Shown piece after piece: positions 7,056-15,576 of a DNA stretch of 31,347 nt (the first letter of the stretch is position 1; each line of letters starts with the position of its first letter). The position numbers and the translations under genes were made by a program. The stretch covers positions 1 to 31,347 of the forward strand of contig DLIO01000146.1 in assembly GCA_002483765.1 (NCBI GenBank), written 5' to 3'. Origin of the DNA: Lentisphaeria bacterium UBA7640. Its GTDB lineage: Bacteria; Verrucomicrobiota; Lentisphaeria; Victivallales; Victivallaceae. The notes under the pieces were generated by a model, which had not been told where the DNA came from, ran no database searches, and worked only from the letters and a program-made list of their open reading frames with translations.

Positions 7056-8948
7056 TTAAATATCGCTCAAATTATTAAGCGTCATTAAAAATTGAATGTT
7101 AGTCGGCAATTTTTTGAGTTTGCCAATCAAGAGTTCCATCGCTTCTGCAGGTGGAACGCCATTCATTACTTTGCGTAACGTCCAAATTCTCTGTAGTTCG
7201 TCAGGATGCAACAGCAATTCCTCTTTACGAGTGCCACTCTTCTCAATGTTGATTGCCGGATAAATACGGCGATCTGAGAGGTGACGATCGAGATTAAGTT
7301 CCATGTTACCAGTGCCTTTGAACTCTTCAAAGATAACTTCGTCCATGCGACTACCGGTGTCGATCAGCGCAGTTGCCAAAATGGTTAAACTGCCATGATG
7401 TTCAATATTACGTGCTGCTCCGAAGAACCGTTTAGGTTTATGAAGTGCGTTGGCGTCGATTCCTCCAGAAAGGATCTTACCGCTGTGTGGTTGAAGCGTA
7501 TTGTATGCGCGTGCCAAACGGGTAATACTGTCAAGAAGAATAACGACGTCGTTTTTATATTCCACGAGTCGTTTGGCTTTTTCAATCACCATTTCGGCGA
7601 CCTGAACGTGACGTTCTGGTGGCTCATCAAAGGTGGAGCTGACGACTTCGACTCCGGAATCTGTGGATCGGATCATGTCGGTGACCTCTTCAGGGCGTTC
7701 GTCAATCAATAATACAATCAACTTTATTTCCGGATTGTTTTTCCGGATACTGTTGGCTATTTTCTGCATCAGAACGGTTTTTCCAGTACGTGGCGGAGCG
7801 ACAATTAAGCCGCGTTGGCCTTTACCAATTGGTGCGACCAGATCCATGATTCGAGTTGAAAAATCGCTTTTGTCATGTTCCAAGACCATCCGTTCGGTTG
7901 GGAAATAAGGAGTTAGACTGTTGAATGGAATAATGGTTTTTTTGCGTTCCGGCACATCGTGGTTGATGGTTTCCACCTTCAACATCGCAAAGAAGCGTTC
8001 TTTGTCACGCGGCGTGCGAATTTGTCCGGCGACAAAATCGCCAGTTTTTAGAGAGAAGCGCTTAATCTGCGATGGCGAAAGATAGATATCTTCCGAACAT
8101 GGCAGGTAACCGTATGAAGGGGAACGCAAGAATCCAAAACCGTCGGGTAATAGTTCCAGATAACCGCTACCGTACATCTGTCCATATTTTTCAGCATTGC
8201 CTTTGAGCAGTTCAAAAATCAGTGCTGATTTTTCCAGCGAACCGATTCCCTCGATACCCAATTCTTCAGCCATTTTTTGTAGCTCGTACATGTCTTTTGC
8301 TTGGAGTTCTGCAATGTTTAAGCTGGGCCCGACGCGATCTGAAGGGACCTGACTAGCTGGGGCAGGGCGCTGTTGATTGAAATTCTTTGGATGTTTATTG
8401 TGACGCGGAGGTTTGTTGCTTGAAAAATTGTTGGGGCGCGATTGCCTTGAGTTATGATCCTGGTTTCTGCCAGCATGTTCTTGATTATTCCGGTCGCCTC
8501 GCAAAGCTTGTTGATCAACTTCCGTCTGTGGTTTCTTATCATTTTTACTCGGGACTGAGTCTGCACTGCTTTGTTGTTCAGTTGTATTCTGAACAGGTGT
8601 GGTCTTTTCATTTGTTGGTGGAAGTGGTGCGTTTTGAACCCGTTCCTGGATTGGCTTTTTTTGGGGGATAACTTCAGGGCGTTCTTTGCTTGCGGTAGCC
8701 GAGGTTGGCGGCGCTACGTCGCTTGCTGGCGTTTCAACCTCTTTAGTTGCTTTAACTGCTTTAACGGTTTTAGCTACTTTCGCTTTTGTAGTTTTAGCTT
8801 TCGTTACAGTTGCTTTTGGTGCCGCTGGTTCGGTGGTTTTTTTTGCTGGACGTCCACGCTTTTTGGGCGTTTCATCTATTGGCTTTTCCGCGCTTGGGGC
8901 GGTAGCTTTCCGGTTTTCTTTATCTTGGGTTAAATCTTTTTCTTCCAT
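7056..8948 (-). CDS. rho: Transcription termination factor Rho, with long N-terminal extension
   Basis: Hexameric RNA-dependent ATPase that ends transcription. The protein has 630 residues against about 420 in E. coli. The extra part is residues 1 to about 205, low complexity and rich in Lys, Ala, Pro, Thr and then Asn/Gln/Arg. It contains an AT-hook-like KKRGRPAKK at 29-37. From about 210 the normal Rho fold begins: Rho-N helices, then the RNA-binding cold-shock domain (GYLELLPDGFGFLRSP) at about 262-277. The ATPase follows, with Walker A APPRTGKT at about 384-391, Walker B VVILLDS at about 468-474 and the Q/R-loop region HSGKILSGGIDANALHKPKR. AAAGGA about 7 nt upstream supports the start. 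It overlaps the 3' end of coaE by 19 nt. Extended Rho proteins are known from several phyla, where the extension aids RNA binding. Confidence 0.96.
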   Translation of the reverse strand: MEEKDLTQDKENRKATAPSAEKPIDETPKKRGRPAKKTTEPAAPKATVTKAKTTKAKVAKTVKAVKATKEVETPASDVAPPTSATASKERPEVIPQKKPIQERVQNAPLPPTNEKTTPVQNTTEQQSSADSVPSKNDKKPQTEVDQQALRGDRNNQEHAGRNQDHNSRQSRPNNFSSNKPPRHNKHPKNFNQQRPAPASQVPSDRVGPSLNIAELQAKDMYELQKMAEELGIEGIGSLEKSALIFELLKGNAEKYGQMYGSGYLELLPDGFGFLRSPSYGYLPCSEDIYLSPSQIKRFSLKTGDFVAGQIRTPRDKERFFAMLKVETINHDVPERKKTIIPFNSLTPYFPTERMVLEHDKSDFSTRIMDLVAPIGKGQRGLIVAPPRTGKTVLMQKIANSIRKNNPEIKLIVLLIDERPEEVTDMIRSTDSGVEVVSSTFDEPPERHVQVAEMVIEKAKRLVEYKNDVVILLDSITRLARAYNTLQPHSGKILSGGIDANALHKPKRFFGAARNIEHHGSLTILATALIDTGSRMDEVIFEEFKGTGNMELNLDRHLSDRRIYPAINIEKSGTRKEELLLHPDELQRIWTLRKVMNGVPPAEAMELLIGKLKKLPTNIQFLMTLNNLSDI

Positions 8949-9592
8949 AATGTTTCCTTTAATTGTTTAACAAGCATTGCACATTGTGCGTATAAGTCAT
9001 TCGCTGAACCGTTATTAATCAGCGCGAAATCAGCGCGTTCCAATTTTCGATCAGGATTGAGCTGATTTTTCATCCTGAGTTCTATTTCATTACTACTCAA
9101 TCCACGCTTGAGCAATCGCTGTTTGGTTATCTCTTCCTCTGCCCAGACGCAGATTACTGCGTCATAATGTTGTTCCCAACCGCACTCGTAAAGCAGCGGA
9201 ATTTCAAAAACAAAATCTTCCTCCGGTTCAGCGGCAAATTGTCGTTCCGCTGCGGCTCTAATCATTGGATGTAATATCCCGTTCAACCATTTTAATTCTT
9301 CCGGATTATTAAAAATAATCCCAGCTATGACCTTCCGGTCAATAACTCCCTTTGCCGAAAATATTTTCTCATCCCAACGTTCTTGCAAGCGACATATAAG
9401 ATCCTGATTGTCGCGATAAAGATCATGGCAAATTTGATCTGCACTTAAACATCTCCAGCCAAGTTCGGCGAATGCCTGTAATGCCGTACTTTTCCCGGAA
9501 CCAATTCCGCCAGTTAGAGCAATAATTATTTGATCCTTGTCGATGGTTTTGTGATTCCTATCATTGATAATATGAACAAATCTATCCGCCAT
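8930..9592 (-). CDS. coaE: Dephospho-CoA kinase
   Basis: Catalyses the last step of coenzyme A synthesis, phosphorylation of the 3'-hydroxyl of dephospho-CoA. The P-loop GGIGSGKST is at residues 28-36. Family features follow: LSADQICHDLYRD, then PLLYECGWEQHYDAVICVWA, and a lid region KQRLLKRGLSSNEIELRMKNQ. The 220-residue length is slightly above normal, because about 20 residues precede the first strand. No clear ribosome binding site precedes the chosen ATG at 9592, so the start could be further in. It heads the minus-strand group coaE-rho-ftsB-ppi and is divergent from the Nudix gene, with 129 nt between them. Confidence 0.92.
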   Translation of the reverse strand: MADRFVHIINDRNHKTIDKDQIIIALTGGIGSGKSTALQAFAELGWRCLSADQICHDLYRDNQDLICRLQERWDEKIFSAKGVIDRKVIAGIIFNNPEELKWLNGILHPMIRAAAERQFAAEPEEDFVFEIPLLYECGWEQHYDAVICVWAEEEITKQRLLKRGLSSNEIELRMKNQLNPDRKLERADFALINNGSANDLYAQCAMLVKQLKETLWKKKI

Positions 9593-9650
9593 TGTTGAGC
9601 GGAAACTGAATTATTAACTGTAAAAATACTAAAACGGAGTTAAATTGAAA

Positions 9651-9669
9651 GCTCAGCTGAGCCAGCTGA
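9651..9669. promoter_or_regulatory. Palindrome GCTCAGCTGAGC plus repeated half-site between coaE and the Nudix gene
   Basis: A perfect 12-bp palindrome at 9651-9662 contains CAGCTGA, and the same CAGCTGA heptamer recurs at 9663-9669. It sits in the 129-nt divergent promoter region. This arrangement could be an operator for one or both genes. No regulator is known and the short length allows coincidence. Confidence 0.3.
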
Positions 9670-9721
9670 TTGTTATAAATTTAGTTCTTTTATCGAAAAT
9701 TACAAATAGGAAATATTTAAT

Positions 9722-10294
9722 ATGCGAAAAAACTTTCAATTACTGGAGCGTAAGCTGCTGGGAAGCGGCACTTTTATAAAAGTGGAACAACTGGATTTTA
9801 TTGATCGCCGTGGCACAAAACGGCGCTGGGAAAGTGCCGGCAGAGTCAATTCTAACGGAGCCGCTATTATTATTGCGGAGATTGTACCGGACGGGAAATT
9901 AATTCTGGTCAAACAGTTCCGCCCTCCGGCGTGGCGCGAGGTTATAGAGTTTCCTGCAGGGTTAATTGACGCAGGAGAAAGTGCCGCGGAGTCCGCAGTC
10001 AGGGAATTACGCGAAGAAACCGGTTTTGAAGGTGAAGTTAAACATGTTTTCGATGACGTTATTAGCGCTCCAGGAATGAGTAGTGAAAAATTGACTGTGG
10101 TCATGATCAAGGTTGATGGTGACAAATATCAAAACGGACTGCCAGCAAGTTGTCAGGACGAAAGTGAAGACATCGAAACCATTGTCATCCACAAAGATGA
10201 GTTGTTTGATTTTCTAAAAGAATCATCCAATGCCGGCATTGCTATCGATGCCAAACTCCTTCACTACGCGATGGCAATGAAATTCTCTCGGTAA
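9722..10294 (+). CDS. Nudix hydrolase, ADP-ribose pyrophosphatase-like
   Basis: Hydrolyses a nucleoside diphosphate linked to another group; ADP-ribose is the likely substrate by family. The Nudix box is complete at about residues 80-102: G80, E86, then RELREETGF, matching G-x5-E-x7-REUxEExGU. Upstream, VKQFRPPAWREVIEFPAG is the usual pattern of the ADP-ribose/NudF-like subgroup. The protein has 190 residues and is cytoplasmic. AGGA some 10 nt before the ATG serves as ribosome binding site. It stands alone, divergent from coaE. It is followed by a 322-nt gap with one copy of the dispersed palindrome. The exact substrate cannot be read from sequence. Confidence 0.9.
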   Translation: MRKNFQLLERKLLGSGTFIKVEQLDFIDRRGTKRRWESAGRVNSNGAAIIIAEIVPDGKLILVKQFRPPAWREVIEFPAGLIDAGESAAESAVRELREETGFEGEVKHVFDDVISAPGMSSEKLTVVMIKVDGDKYQNGLPASCQDESEDIETIVIHKDELFDFLKESSNAGIAIDAKLLHYAMAMKFSR

Positions 10295-10616
10295 TAACGC
10301 CAGAGCCGTTGTTAAAAACAACCTCCATATTTCCTCATATTACATAGAATTATCATATGTAAATGATATCTCTAATTAGCGCGCGCATAATGCGCGCGCT
10401 AATTAATAATTAAAGTTACACCGTTTGAAAAACTATTAAATAATATTCTCAGCTAAAGTTGTGTTTTCATTTTCAGTGTTTATAGTTAAGATGTTAATCT
10501 GATTTTGCCGAATGAAGCAAGTTTTGGATTGCTTGAAACACAGATTAAAGTAGCAATAACGTGACATCTCTTGATGAAGTTTGAGGCTAATGACGATAAA
10601 TAATGAGGTTAAATAG
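10295..10616. other. 322-nt intergenic gap before the restriction-modification genes
   Basis: AT-rich sequence without a credible gene; a 70-residue minus-strand frame across it has no supporting features. It holds a weak hairpin GTTGTT-AAA-AACAAC at 10308-10322 just after the Nudix gene, and the GC palindrome at 10373-10405. A ribosome binding site GAGG at 10605-10608 precedes mod. I see no integrase, direct-repeat pair or tRNA fragment marking an insertion boundary. Confidence 0.6.
10373..10405. repeat. Dispersed GC-rich palindrome, copy 2
   Basis: The best of the three copies: 16-nt arms are perfectly complementary around a central A at 10389. The core (GC)4-AT-A-AT-(GC)4 spans 10379-10399, flanked by TAATTA on the left and TAATTA on the right. 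It lies 79 nt after the Nudix stop and 211 nt before mod. All three copies carry the central A on the plus strand. Confidence 0.9.
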
Positions 10617-12632
10617 ATGAGTGTTGAACAAAAAATAACGAATGACATAAAAGTTCCAAATAATGATTTAGAAGTATTGAAACAACACTTTTCACATTGC
10701 TTCGATAAAAATGGGAATTTTGATTTTGAGAAATTTAAAAATAATCTGAGTGAAAATGAGATAAATTTCTCTACCGAAAGTTATAGTTTAGACTGGCTTG
10801 GAAAATCTTATGCTCGACTGTTGGCAAGTGATCCTGCGGCCACTTTGTTAAAAGCAGACGAAAAACACAATACTAAACCCGAAAACTCACATTCTGAAAA
10901 CTTGCTCATCAAGGGCGATAATTTGGAAGTGTTGAAACATCTCGCTAATGCTTATCATGAAAAAATAAAGATGATATACATAGATCCACCCTACAATACC
11001 GGCAGTGATGGTTTTGTGTATGCAGACGATAGAAAGTTTACTGTTAGTGAATTACAACAACTTACTGGATTAGACGAAGAGAAAGCCAAACGAATTTTAG
11101 ATTTTACGCAGAGTAAAAGTAATAGCCACTCCGCTTGGCTTACTTTTATGTATCCGCGTCTGTATATTGCCAGGCGATTATTAAAAGATGATGGCGTTAT
11201 TTTTGTTTCCATAGACGATAATGAAGTCGCGCAACTTCGGCTGCTGATGGATGAAGTTTTCGGTGAAGAGAATTTTACCGGTGAGTTAATATGGAAGAGC
11301 AGGCAAAATAAGGATAATAGGAATATTACTGGTTTATCAATTGATCACGAATATGTGTTATGTTTTTCTAAATCAAATGGCAAAAGAAAATTAAAAGGTG
11401 CGGTAAGGAGGCTTGAACAATATTCTAACCCAGATAATGACGTACGTGGAGATTGGGGAAGCGGTAATATGGTAGGTTTATTGCCTCAAGACCAAAGACC
11501 AAATTGTCATTATGATTTAATAAATCCAGAAACAGGAATTAACTATGGAAAACCCAAAATGGGATGGAGATATGACGAGAATACTATGGTTAGACTTATA
11601 AACGAAAAACGAATATTATGGCCAATCGCAAAGGAAGGGAGACCTCGCAGAAAAGTATTTTTAAGTGAAGTTAGTTCTGAATTACCAAATTATACTTCAA
11701 TAATTGGTGAAAAGATATTTACTAGGGATGGGACGAAAGAAGTTGATGAATTATTTGCTAATAAATATTTTGATTTCCCAAAACCATCTGCACTAATTTT
11801 TGAGTTGATTAACCAAGTTTGTGAGAATCATGATAATGAGTTAATTTTCGATTTTTTTGCTGGTTCGGGTACAACGGGTGATGCAGTAATGCAACTTAAT
11901 GCCGAAGATGGTGGCAAGCGCAAATATGTTTTGGTACAATTGCCCGAACCCATTGATCCAAAGAAAAAGAAAACTGCGTACGATTTTGTTAAAGATGACT
12001 TAAAAGTAGCAGAACCTACCATTTTTGAGATTACCAAGGAGCGTTTGATTCGTGCGGCTAAAAAGATCAAAGATGAGACAATTAGTTCCAAAATAGCGGA
12101 TAAGGAAAAAGAGATAAAAGAGATTGAAGGTGAACTTGATTTAGATAATAAAACTCAAAACATTAAACATTTAAAGGCAGAAATTAAAACCCTGCGAGAG
12201 CAAGACCTTGGGTTTAAAATATTTGAAACCACGCCCATTTGGGAAGATTACGATTTTGAAGCGGATGAGTTAGATAATCAAATCGAATTATTTGACGAAA
12301 GCAAATTGAGTACAGATGACCTCAAGGCATTGCTCACGACTTGGAAAACTTATGATGGTATCCCCTTAACACAGGATTTAGAAACGGTTGATTTAGGCGG
12401 TTATATTGCTTATTATGGAAAAAAGAAACTGTACTTGATGGGCAAGGGATTTACTACGGATAATCTTAAAACGTTATTAGAAAAGATTGACTCGGATAAG
12501 AAATTTGAGCCTAATTCGATCATTGCCTTTGGCTACCACTTTGATAGTAAGAATTTGCGTGAGCTTTCTGAAAATGTGAAGTCATACTCTAACAAAAAGA
12601 ACACTGACATTGATTTTATCATAAGGTATTAA
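10617..12632 (+). CDS. mod: Type III restriction-modification DNA methyltransferase (Mod)
   Basis: Adenine-N6 methyltransferase that recognises the target and protects host DNA; it also forms the specificity part of the Mod2Res complex. The catalytic motif IV DPPYN is at residues 123-127, followed by TGSDGF. The SAM-binding motif I, DFFAGSGTTGD, is at about 412-422. The order IV before I marks the beta class typical of type III Mod. The stretch between, about 220-400, should hold the target recognition domain. A charged coiled-coil-like segment lies at about 490-525. The length of 671 residues is normal. GAGG at 10605-10608 supports the start. It is followed after 1 nt by res. Base composition is visibly more AT-rich than coaE, gatB or uvrB, suggesting horizontal acquisition. 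No frameshift or simple-repeat phase-variation tract is seen. Confidence 0.95.
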   Translation: MSVEQKITNDIKVPNNDLEVLKQHFSHCFDKNGNFDFEKFKNNLSENEINFSTESYSLDWLGKSYARLLASDPAATLLKADEKHNTKPENSHSENLLIKGDNLEVLKHLANAYHEKIKMIYIDPPYNTGSDGFVYADDRKFTVSELQQLTGLDEEKAKRILDFTQSKSNSHSAWLTFMYPRLYIARRLLKDDGVIFVSIDDNEVAQLRLLMDEVFGEENFTGELIWKSRQNKDNRNITGLSIDHEYVLCFSKSNGKRKLKGAVRRLEQYSNPDNDVRGDWGSGNMVGLLPQDQRPNCHYDLINPETGINYGKPKMGWRYDENTMVRLINEKRILWPIAKEGRPRRKVFLSEVSSELPNYTSIIGEKIFTRDGTKEVDELFANKYFDFPKPSALIFELINQVCENHDNELIFDFFAGSGTTGDAVMQLNAEDGGKRKYVLVQLPEPIDPKKKKTAYDFVKDDLKVAEPTIFEITKERLIRAAKKIKDETISSKIADKEKEIKEIEGELDLDNKTQNIKHLKAEIKTLREQDLGFKIFETTPIWEDYDFEADELDNQIELFDESKLSTDDLKALLTTWKTYDGIPLTQDLETVDLGGYIAYYGKKKLYLMGKGFTTDNLKTLLEKIDSDKKFEPNSIIAFGYHFDSKNLRELSENVKSYSNKKNTDIDFIIRY

Positions 12633-12633
12633 T

Positions 12634-15507
12634 ATGAAGGGATTTAACTTTGAAAAGAACCTCAATCATCAATCACAAGCAGTAGAAAGCACTATTGCTG
12701 TTTTTGAAAATATTAGCCTTATTCAGCCGACAGGAGTGGATAAAAGACATATCAATCCTGCGTTTGATTACAAAACCGACAGTAATTATCCCGCTAGCAT
12801 TCGAGCCATTCAATATCGCAATAGGGTTGAAGAAAAATTCAAAAGAGGCAGCATTATTGATATAATGATGGAAACGGGAACGGGTAAAACTTATACTTAT
12901 ACGAAAACAATTTTTGAACTCAATAAGTTTTATGGGATTTTTAAGTTTATTGTGGTTGTTCCTACATTATCAATTAAAGCAGGTACTATTGATTTCCTGA
13001 AGTCGGCTAGTAGCCGGGAACATTTTAAAGAGCAATACGGCAAAACGCTTGATTTACATATTGTAGAAAGCCAAAAGAACGGTAAGAGCAATAAATCATC
13101 CATGCCGTCAGCCGTAATAAGTTTCGTGGATGCAGGGAATTTTGAAAGAAACAGCATTCAAGTGATGGTTATTAATGCTGGGATGATTAACTCTGATACC
13201 ATGCAAAAAAGTTTTGACCGGGGACTTTTTGATAAATATACCGTTCCATTTGAGGCCATTGCTGCAACTAGGTCGTTTATGATTATTGATGAACCACACA
13301 AATTTGCGAAAAGCAATAAAACGTGGAAGAATATAGAGGCGTTGAAGCCGCAGTTTATTTTGCGTTATGGCGCGACATTCCAAGAATATGAAAATTTGAT
13401 TTATACTTTAAGCGCCGTTGACTCATTCAATAGGAATTTAGTAAAGGGTGTGATTGGGCATATTACAGAATTTGAGAGTGGTAAAAATGCAGCGGTAAAG
13501 TTCATTGATTCAGATGGAACGGAAGCCAGCTTTGAGTTGATAGAGAATGATAAACGAAAAACCGTTACCGTTTCCAAAAGGGAAAGCCTGAAAAAAATTC
13601 ACCCTGAAATGACTGACTTGATAATTGAAAATCTGAACAAAAGCACGGTTGTATTATCCAACGGTTTGGAAATGAAAAGGGGCGACAAAATAAACCCTTA
13701 TTCGTATGCTGAAAAATTGCAGGAAACCATGATCCAAAGAGCCATCAAACATCATTTTGAAATTGAAAAAGATTTACTAACCAGAGATGTAAAAATTAAG
13801 CCGCTTACGCTGTTTTTTATTGATAACATTGACGAATACAGAAACCAAGATGGGTATCTCCGCAAAACAGTTGAACAATACATTGATGCGGAAATCAGAG
13901 CGTTACTTAAAACCGTAAAGGATGGTTTTTACAAATCATATCTCGAAAAAACCTTGATCGACATTTCAATGACCCACGCCGGATATTTTTCAAAAGACAA
14001 TACCGATAAGGATGAAGCTGTTGAACAAGAGATAAACGAAATTTTACACGACAAACAAGCGATGCTTGATTTAGAAAACCCGCGACGTTTTATTTTTTCG
14101 AAATGGACCTTGCGTGAAGGCTGGGATAATCCAAATGTATTTCAGATATGCAAGCTTCGCAGTAGTGGTAGCGAAATATCTAAATTGCAAGAAGTTGGCA
14201 GGGGCTTACGTTTGCCAGTTAATGAGTTTGGCAATCGGGTAAAAGACGAACAGTTTTATCTGAATTACTTTGTGGACTTTACCGAGAGCGATTTTGTGGA
14301 TAAACTCGTTACTGAAATCAATCAGAAATCAGGCGCTGTTTCTATTGAAGAAACCCCCGAGAAACTTACTGATAATATAATTAAGCAAATTATTGAAAAA
14401 TATGAATTTGATGATGAGAATATCCTTTTGCAAAAACTCACAATGGAAGAAAAGGTAATTGACTTTTCAAGAAAATTTTTAGCTGGTGGTTTCGACTATA
14501 TCAAACAAAATTACCCGTTAATTTTTGAAGGCATTAATTCTAACAAAGTCCGTAAAGCAACGGGAACAGAAAAGAAAGTCACGGTGAGAGTAGAAAAATA
14601 TCAAGAGCTAAAAGCCCTTTGGGAAAAACTTAACGAAAAAGTGATTTTAGAGTATAAAATCAATGACGAAACTACGTTTAAAAATCTTTTTACTGACTAT
14701 TTGATTAATCAAAAAAATAGATTAACCCCTGACCGGATCAGGCAAAGAATTTCAGAAATTGAAATAGTTGATAATAAAGCATCGGTGAAAGAAGAAGAAT
14801 CGCCCTTTAACCGTAAAATAACGCCTCTTTCAACAATGAAATACAGCGATTTTCTCAAAGAACTTTCAAAAAGTTTGTCTATAAACATAAAGACACTGCA
14901 TCAATCTATTATTGATTCAGGCATTGGTATAAATAAATTTCTAAATGCAACAACATTGAGAGAAATTAAGCAAGGTTTTGACTATTACCTGATGGAACAT
15001 GCTTTTGGCGAATTTAGCATTGAGTATAAAAAGGTTTCAAGCAATATTCACCCAACTAAATTGACGGGCGATGAAGGAAGTTTACTAAAAGAAATTTCTG
15101 CTTCTGAGGTCGGCGTTCTATATTCAGAAGAAGCTGTTGCCACGTCTTATCTTTTCAATGAGTTATACTATGATTCAGAATTGGAAAGAGAAAATATCCA
15201 AAAAAGAATCACGGATGTAATTGTGTTTACCAAGATTCCTAAAAACTCAATTAGAATTCCTGTTGCTGGCGGTAAAAGTTACTCGCCTGACTTTGCTTAC
15301 GTAATAAAATTAGATAACGGTGAACAGAGACTACATTTCATTGTTGAAACCAAAAACTACAATAGTGAAAAACAGCTGAGGAACGAAGAGAGATATAAGA
15401 TAAAACATGCCGAAAAGTTTTTTGAAGGCAAAGTAAAAATTGAGTTTAGAACGCAGTTTAGCAATAACAAAATGGTTGATTTGATTGGTGAGGTGATAGG
15501 TAATTGA
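12634..15507 (+). CDS. res: Type III restriction endonuclease (Res), helicase-nuclease
   Basis: Cuts unmodified DNA after ATP-driven communication between two head-to-head sites; works only in complex with Mod. The superfamily 2 motor is complete. Walker A METGTGKT is at 79-86, and DEPH at 219-222 is the Walker B box. GATFQEYENL at 246-255 is motif III-like, REGWDNPNVFQ lies at 494-504 and the arginine-finger motif QEVGRGLRLPV at 519-529. The C-terminus carries a PD-(D/E)xK nuclease: P885-D886 in YSPDFAY and E905-T-K907 in IVETKNY. The length of 957 residues is normal, with all catalytic residues present, so the system should be active. It starts 1 nt after mod, with AAGG in the end of mod as ribosome binding site. 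It shares mod's AT-rich, Lys/Asn/Ile-heavy composition. Confidence 0.95.
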   Translation: MKGFNFEKNLNHQSQAVESTIAVFENISLIQPTGVDKRHINPAFDYKTDSNYPASIRAIQYRNRVEEKFKRGSIIDIMMETGTGKTYTYTKTIFELNKFYGIFKFIVVVPTLSIKAGTIDFLKSASSREHFKEQYGKTLDLHIVESQKNGKSNKSSMPSAVISFVDAGNFERNSIQVMVINAGMINSDTMQKSFDRGLFDKYTVPFEAIAATRSFMIIDEPHKFAKSNKTWKNIEALKPQFILRYGATFQEYENLIYTLSAVDSFNRNLVKGVIGHITEFESGKNAAVKFIDSDGTEASFELIENDKRKTVTVSKRESLKKIHPEMTDLIIENLNKSTVVLSNGLEMKRGDKINPYSYAEKLQETMIQRAIKHHFEIEKDLLTRDVKIKPLTLFFIDNIDEYRNQDGYLRKTVEQYIDAEIRALLKTVKDGFYKSYLEKTLIDISMTHAGYFSKDNTDKDEAVEQEINEILHDKQAMLDLENPRRFIFSKWTLREGWDNPNVFQICKLRSSGSEISKLQEVGRGLRLPVNEFGNRVKDEQFYLNYFVDFTESDFVDKLVTEINQKSGAVSIEETPEKLTDNIIKQIIEKYEFDDENILLQKLTMEEKVIDFSRKFLAGGFDYIKQNYPLIFEGINSNKVRKATGTEKKVTVRVEKYQELKALWEKLNEKVILEYKINDETTFKNLFTDYLINQKNRLTPDRIRQRISEIEIVDNKASVKEEESPFNRKITPLSTMKYSDFLKELSKSLSINIKTLHQSIIDSGIGINKFLNATTLREIKQGFDYYLMEHAFGEFSIEYKKVSSNIHPTKLTGDEGSLLKEISASEVGVLYSEEAVATSYLFNELYYDSELERENIQKRITDVIVFTKIPKNSIRIPVAGGKSYSPDFAYVIKLDNGEQRLHFIVETKNYNSEKQLRNEERYKIKHAEKFFEGKVKIEFRTQFSNNKMVDLIGEVIGN

Positions 15508-15576
15508 AAGTATTAGTTACAAACTTAATAAGTGTGTTTTACTCTCTAAATTTCACCTGTTAAAGGACAAATATTT

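Noticed and set aside
8571..8970. Long hydrophobic frames on the plus strand opposite the start of rho
   Set aside because: They are antisense images of the Lys/Ala/Pro-rich Rho extension; no ribosome binding site and no family resemblance.
10308..10322. Hairpin GTTGTT-AAA-AACAAC after the Nudix gene as terminator
   Set aside because: AT-rich stem, 3-nt loop and no following T-run.
10436..10648. 70-residue minus-strand frame overlapping the start of mod
   Set aside because: Overlaps a certain gene, low-complexity hydrophobic content and no start signal.
15523..15533. Palindrome ACTTA-A-TAAGT after res as a possible insertion boundary
   Set aside because: Only 11 nt, AT-rich, and no matching copy at the left edge of the restriction-modification block.
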